Shown in pieces: positions 59,980 to 64,000 of a stretch of DNA of 64,000 nucleotides. A program made the position numbers and the translations under genes. The DNA lies in NCBI RefSeq assembly GCF_016908325.1, contig NZ_JAFBDR010000018.1, positions 1 to 64,000 of the forward strand, read 5' to 3'. The DNA comes from Aquibacillus albus. GTDB taxonomy: Bacteria > Bacillota > Bacilli > Bacillales > Amphibacillaceae. Each line of letters opens with the position of its first letter. Position 1 is the stretch's first letter. A model generated the notes under the pieces. That model did no database searches and was not told where the DNA came from. It worked only from the letters and a program-made list of their open reading frames with translations.

Positions 59980-61956
59980 ATGCCAGACTTGTTCAAAAAG
60001 CCAACCATTAGTAGTCACTTAATCATTATTTATTCCTTATCTATTCTTTTATTAGGGTTTATTTGGTATTTTCAATGGATATTAGGAATAATAATGACAG
60101 TTTTATTGGTTGCATCTTTATATTATAGTATTCGGTCGGAAAAATCGTTAATTAGTGAAACAGAAGAATACATTTCAACTCTTTCTCATCGGGTTAAAAA
60201 AGTTGGAGAAGAAGCATTGCTCGAGATGCCTATTGGAATCGTTCTTTATAGTGAGGATTTTAACATTGAATGGGCGAATCCATATATGAACAAGTTTACA
60301 GACGATGAAACTTTAGTAGGAAAATCGTTACATTTATTATCTGACGATTTAACTACGATGATCAAAGAAGACAAAAACGAAGGATGGATTCCATTAAGCG
60401 GGTTTGAATTTCAAATTTTAATCAAAAGAGAAGAAAGATTGCTTTATTTCCTTGATAGAACGAAACAAACAGAAATTCAAAATCTTTACCATAACGAACA
60501 AACAGTCTTAGGAATCATTTTTCTAGATAATTACGAAGAGATTACACAAACAATGGATGACACTGCAAAAAGTCATATTAATTCCAGAGTGACTTCTATT
60601 TTAAATGAATGGTCCGTTGAATATGGGATTTACTTAAAACGTATATCGCAAGAACGGTTTTTAGCTGTTATGAATCAACAAATATTGAACCAATTGGAGA
60701 AAACGAAATTTGAGATTCTTGATGAAGTAAGGGAGCTTATTTCTGACAATAAAAATGTTCCACTAACATTAAGTATAGGTGTAAGTTTAGGTGGTGTTTC
60801 GCTTCCCGCGCTTGGAGAATTAGCGCAATCTAGTTTAGATTTAGCGTTAGGGCGTGGTGGTGACCAGGCCGTTATTAAAGAGGAATCTGGAAAGGTTCGG
60901 TTTTATGGCGGTAAAACAAATCCAATGGAGAAAAGAACTCGGGTAAGAGCTAGAGTGATTTCCCATGCTTTAAAAGAGTTAGTTCAAGATAGTGACCGGG
61001 TTTTAATAATGGGCCATAAATCTCCTGATATGGATTCAGTCGGTGCTGCTATTGGAATTTTAAAAGTAGCCCAAGCAAATGATATCGAAGCAAATATTGT
61101 GTTAGATTCAGATGATATTGATACTGGTGTACAACGGTTAATCGAGGAAATTAGAGAGCAAGAGGAGCTATGGGAAAAATTCGTTGAACCTGAAAAGGCA
61201 CTAGATGTTGTGACGAAGGATACGTTGCTCGTTGTTGTTGATACACATAAACCTTCACTTGTTGCAGAGGAAAAGCTTTTAAGCAAGACAGAGCGTATTG
61301 TTGTGATAGATCACCATAGACGTGGAGAAGAATTTATTCAGCGTCCAACGCTTGTTTATATGGAACCGTATGCTTCTTCTACAGCTGAGCTAGTTACGGA
61401 ACTATTAGAGTATCAGCCGAAAAATTTGAAAATAAATATGTTGGAATCAACCGCACTATTGGCGGGGATTATTGTAGATACGAAAAGCTTTACATTAAGA
61501 ACGGGATCAAGAACTTTTGATGCCGCGTCCTATTTAAGATCTAAAGGTGCAGATACTGTACTGGTTCAAAGGTTTATGAAAGAAGATTTGGATGTTTATG
61601 TGAAACGAAGTCGATTAATAGAAAATACAAATATTTATCGAGATGGTGTTGCAATTTCCGTTGGTAATAAAGGGGAAACATATGGCCCGGTGATTATTGC
61701 TCAAGCAGCTGACACGTTATTGACGATGAGCGGAGTAACTGCTTCATTCGTTGTATCTGAAAGAAATGATGGGCGTATTGGAATTAGTGCTCGCTCGTTA
61801 GGGGAAATAAACGTTCAAGTCATTATGGAAAAGATGAATGGCGGTGGACACCTCACAAATGCAGCAACACAATTAGATGACACTACGATTGAAGATACAG
61901 CTGATCAATTAAAAATGGTCATTGATGAATATTTTGAAGGGGGAGATTATGAATGA
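59980..61956 (+). CDS. gdpP: Cyclic-di-AMP phosphodiesterase GdpP
   Basis: A 658-aa membrane enzyme with two membrane helices (about 13-50), a PAS domain (about 80-160), a degenerate GGDEF domain (about 175-305), a DHH domain with H346, D350, D352, D421 and H445-H446, and a DHHA1 domain ending in GGGHLTNAA. It hydrolyses c-di-AMP to pApA and so influences potassium, osmotic and cell-wall stress responses. The stop overlaps the rplI start by four bases. Confidence 0.97.
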   Translation: MPDLFKKPTISSHLIIIYSLSILLLGFIWYFQWILGIIMTVLLVASLYYSIRSEKSLISETEEYISTLSHRVKKVGEEALLEMPIGIVLYSEDFNIEWANPYMNKFTDDETLVGKSLHLLSDDLTTMIKEDKNEGWIPLSGFEFQILIKREERLLYFLDRTKQTEIQNLYHNEQTVLGIIFLDNYEEITQTMDDTAKSHINSRVTSILNEWSVEYGIYLKRISQERFLAVMNQQILNQLEKTKFEILDEVRELISDNKNVPLTLSIGVSLGGVSLPALGELAQSSLDLALGRGGDQAVIKEESGKVRFYGGKTNPMEKRTRVRARVISHALKELVQDSDRVLIMGHKSPDMDSVGAAIGILKVAQANDIEANIVLDSDDIDTGVQRLIEEIREQEELWEKFVEPEKALDVVTKDTLLVVVDTHKPSLVAEEKLLSKTERIVVIDHHRRGEEFIQRPTLVYMEPYASSTAELVTELLEYQPKNLKINMLESTALLAGIIVDTKSFTLRTGSRTFDAASYLRSKGADTVLVQRFMKEDLDVYVKRSRLIENTNIYRDGVAISVGNKGETYGPVIIAQAADTLLTMSGVTASFVVSERNDGRIGISARSLGEINVQVIMEKMNGGGHLTNAATQLDDTTIEDTADQLKMVIDEYFEGGDYE

Positions 61957-62399
61957 AAGTAATTTTCACAAAGGATGTAAAAGGAAAAGGGAAAAAAGGT
62001 GAAGTAAAAAATGTTTCTGACGGGTATGCTCGTAACTATTTATTAAAGAATAACTTGGCAGTAGAAGCAACTGGTGGAAACATGAAGGCATTAGAAGCAC
62101 AGAAAAACAAGGAAAAGCGTCAAGAGCAAGAGGAAGTGAATGAAGCGAAACAAATAAAAGAAAAATTAGAATCATTGACTGTAGAGCTTAAGGCAAAATC
62201 TGGTGATGGCGGACGATTGTTTGGTTCTATTACAAGTAAACAAATTGCTGATGAGCTTAAAAAGAAGCATCAAATTAAAATGGATAAACGGAAAATTGAA
62301 TTGGATCAACCAATTCGAGCTTTAGGCTATACGAATGTACCGGTGAAGATTCACCCTGAAGTAACGGGAACAATTAAAGTACATGTAACAGAGGAATAA
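61953..62399 (+). CDS. rplI: 50S ribosomal protein L9
   Basis: A 148-aa protein with the L9 N-terminal signature [23 protein letters not shown] (residues 11-33), a long connecting helix rich in Lys and Glu (about 42-75) and a C-terminal domain ([14 protein letters not shown]). The ATG overlaps the gdpP stop (ATGA), so it is translationally coupled to it. Confidence 0.98.
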   Translation: MKVIFTKDVKGKGKKGEVKNVSDGYARNYLLKNNLAVEATGGNMKALEAQKNKEKRQEQEEVNEAKQIKEKLESLTVELKAKSGDGGRLFGSITSKQIADELKKKHQIKMDKRKIELDQPIRALGYTNVPVKIHPEVTGTIKVHVTEE

Positions 62400-62402
62400 T
62401 GG

Positions 62403-62440
62403 AGAATGGGAGGTTTAATTACCTCCCATTTCTTTCTTCT
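62403..62440 (+). terminator. Terminator after rplI
   Basis: AATGGGAGGT/ACCTCCCATT with a 6-base loop, then TCTTTCTT. Confidence 0.85.
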
Positions 62441-62517
62441 TTCAGCATGTGGTCCTTATCGTTTATGATAGACTTATAGTATGCTAATTGTAGATTTTTG
62501 GGAAGGAGCAATAAGTA

Positions 62518-63897
62518 ATGAGTGAGCAATGGAGTGATCGTACCCCACCTCATAATATAGAAGCAGAGCAAGCTGTACTTGGAGCAATTTTTCTAGAGCC
62601 CGAAGCCATTTCATCTGCTTCTGAACGATTAATGCCTGAAGACTTTTATCGTGCAAGCCATCAACGAATTTTTCAGGTGATGGTAAGTCTATCAGACAAA
62701 GGGGAACCGATAGACCTTGTAACTGTAACGACAGCACTTTCCAATGCAAAAATTCTTGATGAGGTTGGTGGAGTATCCTATTTAAGTGATTTGGCAACCA
62801 CTGTACCAACTGCTGCAAATATAGAATATTACAGTAAAATAGTAGAGGAAAAGGCATTATTACGAAGATTAATAAGAACGGCAACCGATATTGTTACGAC
62901 GAGTTTTTCAAGGGAAGATGAGATAGATGAAGTTTTAAATGATGCCGAAAAAAATATATTAGAAGTTTCCCAGCGGAATAATTCAGGTGCGTTTAAAAAT
63001 ATTAAAGATGTCCTGATTGAAGTTTATGATAATATTGAACAATTACATCATAATAATGCCGAAGTAACTGGTATTCCTACTGGATTTAGAGATTTAGATA
63101 AAATTACTTCTGGTTTTCAGCGTAATGACTTGATTATCGTTGCAGCCCGTCCATCCGTTGGTAAAACGGCGTTTGCATTAAATATTGCACAAAATGTATC
63201 TATTAAAACCGATGAGAATGTCGCCATATTCAGTCTGGAAATGGGTGCTGAACAGTTAGTTTCCCGTATGCTTTGTGCAGAGGGAAATATCGATGCTCAA
63301 CGATTACGTACTGGGAGTCTAGAAGCAGAGGATTGGGGCAAATTAACGATGGCAATGGGTAGTTTATCCAATGCCGGTATTTTTATAGATGATACGCCAG
63401 GTATTCGTGTTAGTGAAATACGCTCGAAATGTCGTCGTCTCAAACAAGAGCATGGGTTAGGAATGATTTTAATTGACTATCTCCAATTGATTCAAGGTAG
63501 TGCTAATTCAAAAGAAAACAGACAACAAGAGGTTTCAGAAATCTCTCGTTCATTAAAAGGATTGGCAAGAGAATTAAATGTTCCATTGATTGCACTGTCT
63601 CAGCTTTCTCGTGGCGTTGAATCCCGTCAAGATAAGCGGCCAATGATGTCAGACCTTCGTGAATCAGGAAGTATTGAGCAGGATGCAGATATTGTTGGAT
63701 TTTTATATCGTGATGACTATTATGACCAAGAATCAGAGAAACAGAATATCATTGAGATTATTTTAGCGAAGCAACGTAACGGCCCTGTTGGAACGGTAGA
63801 GTTAGCATTTGTGAAAGAGTACAACAAGTTTGTTGATTTAGACCATCGCTATCAGGAAAGTGACATTCCACCAGTAGGTGCAGGAAGCGGCGCTTAA
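62518..63897 (+). CDS. dnaC: Replicative DNA helicase (DnaB family)
   Basis: A 459-aa hexameric helicase, named DnaC in Bacillus. The N-terminal collar domain (about 10-115; PPHNIEAEQAVLGAIF) is followed by a RecA-like ATPase with Walker A ARPSVGKTAFALN (about 210-222), Walker B ILIDYLQLI and DLRESGSIEQDAD. It is loaded at oriC by DnaD-DnaB-DnaI. ATG after GGAAGGAGC. No intein is present. Confidence 0.98.
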   Translation: MSEQWSDRTPPHNIEAEQAVLGAIFLEPEAISSASERLMPEDFYRASHQRIFQVMVSLSDKGEPIDLVTVTTALSNAKILDEVGGVSYLSDLATTVPTAANIEYYSKIVEEKALLRRLIRTATDIVTTSFSREDEIDEVLNDAEKNILEVSQRNNSGAFKNIKDVLIEVYDNIEQLHHNNAEVTGIPTGFRDLDKITSGFQRNDLIIVAARPSVGKTAFALNIAQNVSIKTDENVAIFSLEMGAEQLVSRMLCAEGNIDAQRLRTGSLEAEDWGKLTMAMGSLSNAGIFIDDTPGIRVSEIRSKCRRLKQEHGLGMILIDYLQLIQGSANSKENRQQEVSEISRSLKGLARELNVPLIALSQLSRGVESRQDKRPMMSDLRESGSIEQDADIVGFLYRDDYYDQESEKQNIIEIILAKQRNGPVGTVELAFVKEYNKFVDLDHRYQESDIPPVGAGSGA

Positions 63898-63900
63898 TAA

Positions 63901-63938
63901 AAAAAGCTATTAGTTTTTCATGACTAGTAGCTTTTTTT
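63901..63938 (+). terminator. Terminator after dnaC
   Basis: AAAAAGCTATTAGT pairs with ACTAGTAGCTTTTT, followed by further T residues. Confidence 0.8.
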
Positions 63939-64000
63939 CACGTTAGGAAAGTATAAAATTTTAGCGAAAATCATTGAAACAAAACACGAACAAAAAAATA

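Overview
The window is the replication-origin region of a low-GC, endospore-forming member of the Bacillaceae. Gene content and order follow the Bacillus subtilis oriC neighbourhood, printed here in reverse orientation: bofA-yaaL-recR-yaaK-dnaX-scr-tadA-yaaH ... serS-pdxT-pdxS-dacA ... guaB-yaaC ... gyrA-gyrB-remB-recF-yaaA-dnaN-dnaA-oriC-rpmH-rnpA-yidC-jag-mnmE-mnmG-rsmG-noc-soj-spo0J ... ychF-rpsF-ssb-rpsR ... yybS-gdpP-rplI-dnaC. Spore genes (bofA, a yaaH/sleL-type hydrolase, a GerA-type receptor operon, yyaC, spoIIIJ/jag) confirm a spore former. Protein character and the dispersed GC-rich intergenic repeats suggest an Oceanobacillus/Virgibacillus-like genus; that placement is inference from memory, not a search.

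Layout. At 1-330 lie the promoters and leader of an rRNA operon reading off the left edge. At 0.3-4.6 kb are housekeeping genes plus SRP RNA. At 4.7-5.5 kb is a composite repeat. At 5.6-19 kb is an accessory block in the position where B. subtilis has dck/dgk: yaaH, an LCP ligase plus DUF421 pair, acsA with a cre box, yceI, a duplicated AhpD-like protein, a GerA/B/C operon with an extra 54-aa membrane protein, tRNA-Arg, proC, and a bactofilin/M23 peptidase pair. A second composite repeat and tRNA-Ser follow, then serS with a T-box, the PLP synthase genes, dacA, a divergent uracil-DNA glycosylase relative, guaB, yaaC and an HD-GYP protein. There is no rRNA operon between gyrA and yaaC. At 30-39.7 kb is the gyrase/dnaN/dnaA cluster, which carries two small repeat insertions and an internal terminator.

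The origin is bipartite: DnaA boxes with a DnaA-trio unwinding element sit between dnaA and dnaN (about 38.05-38.15 kb), and a second box cluster lies between dnaA and rpmH (about 39.75-40.1 kb). A further group of DnaA boxes lies upstream of mnmE. The right arm carries tRNA modification genes, the noc/soj/spo0J segregation genes with three parS sites, the S6-SSB-S18 operon, serA with a serine-type T-box, and the c-di-AMP phosphodiesterase/L9/replicative helicase group. Most genes are co-directional with the forks leaving oriC (minus strand on the left, plus on the right). Exceptions are concentrated in the accessory block, plus yaaC, yyaC and a HAD hydrolase.

The most unusual feature is a family of modular intergenic repeats (four copies: about 4.7, 19.1, 36.6 and 50.9 kb) with conserved outer arms and paired, oppositely oriented GC-rich modules. 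Two copies are full-size and two look like internal-deletion derivatives. All functional calls rest on reading the sequence; no database search was possible.
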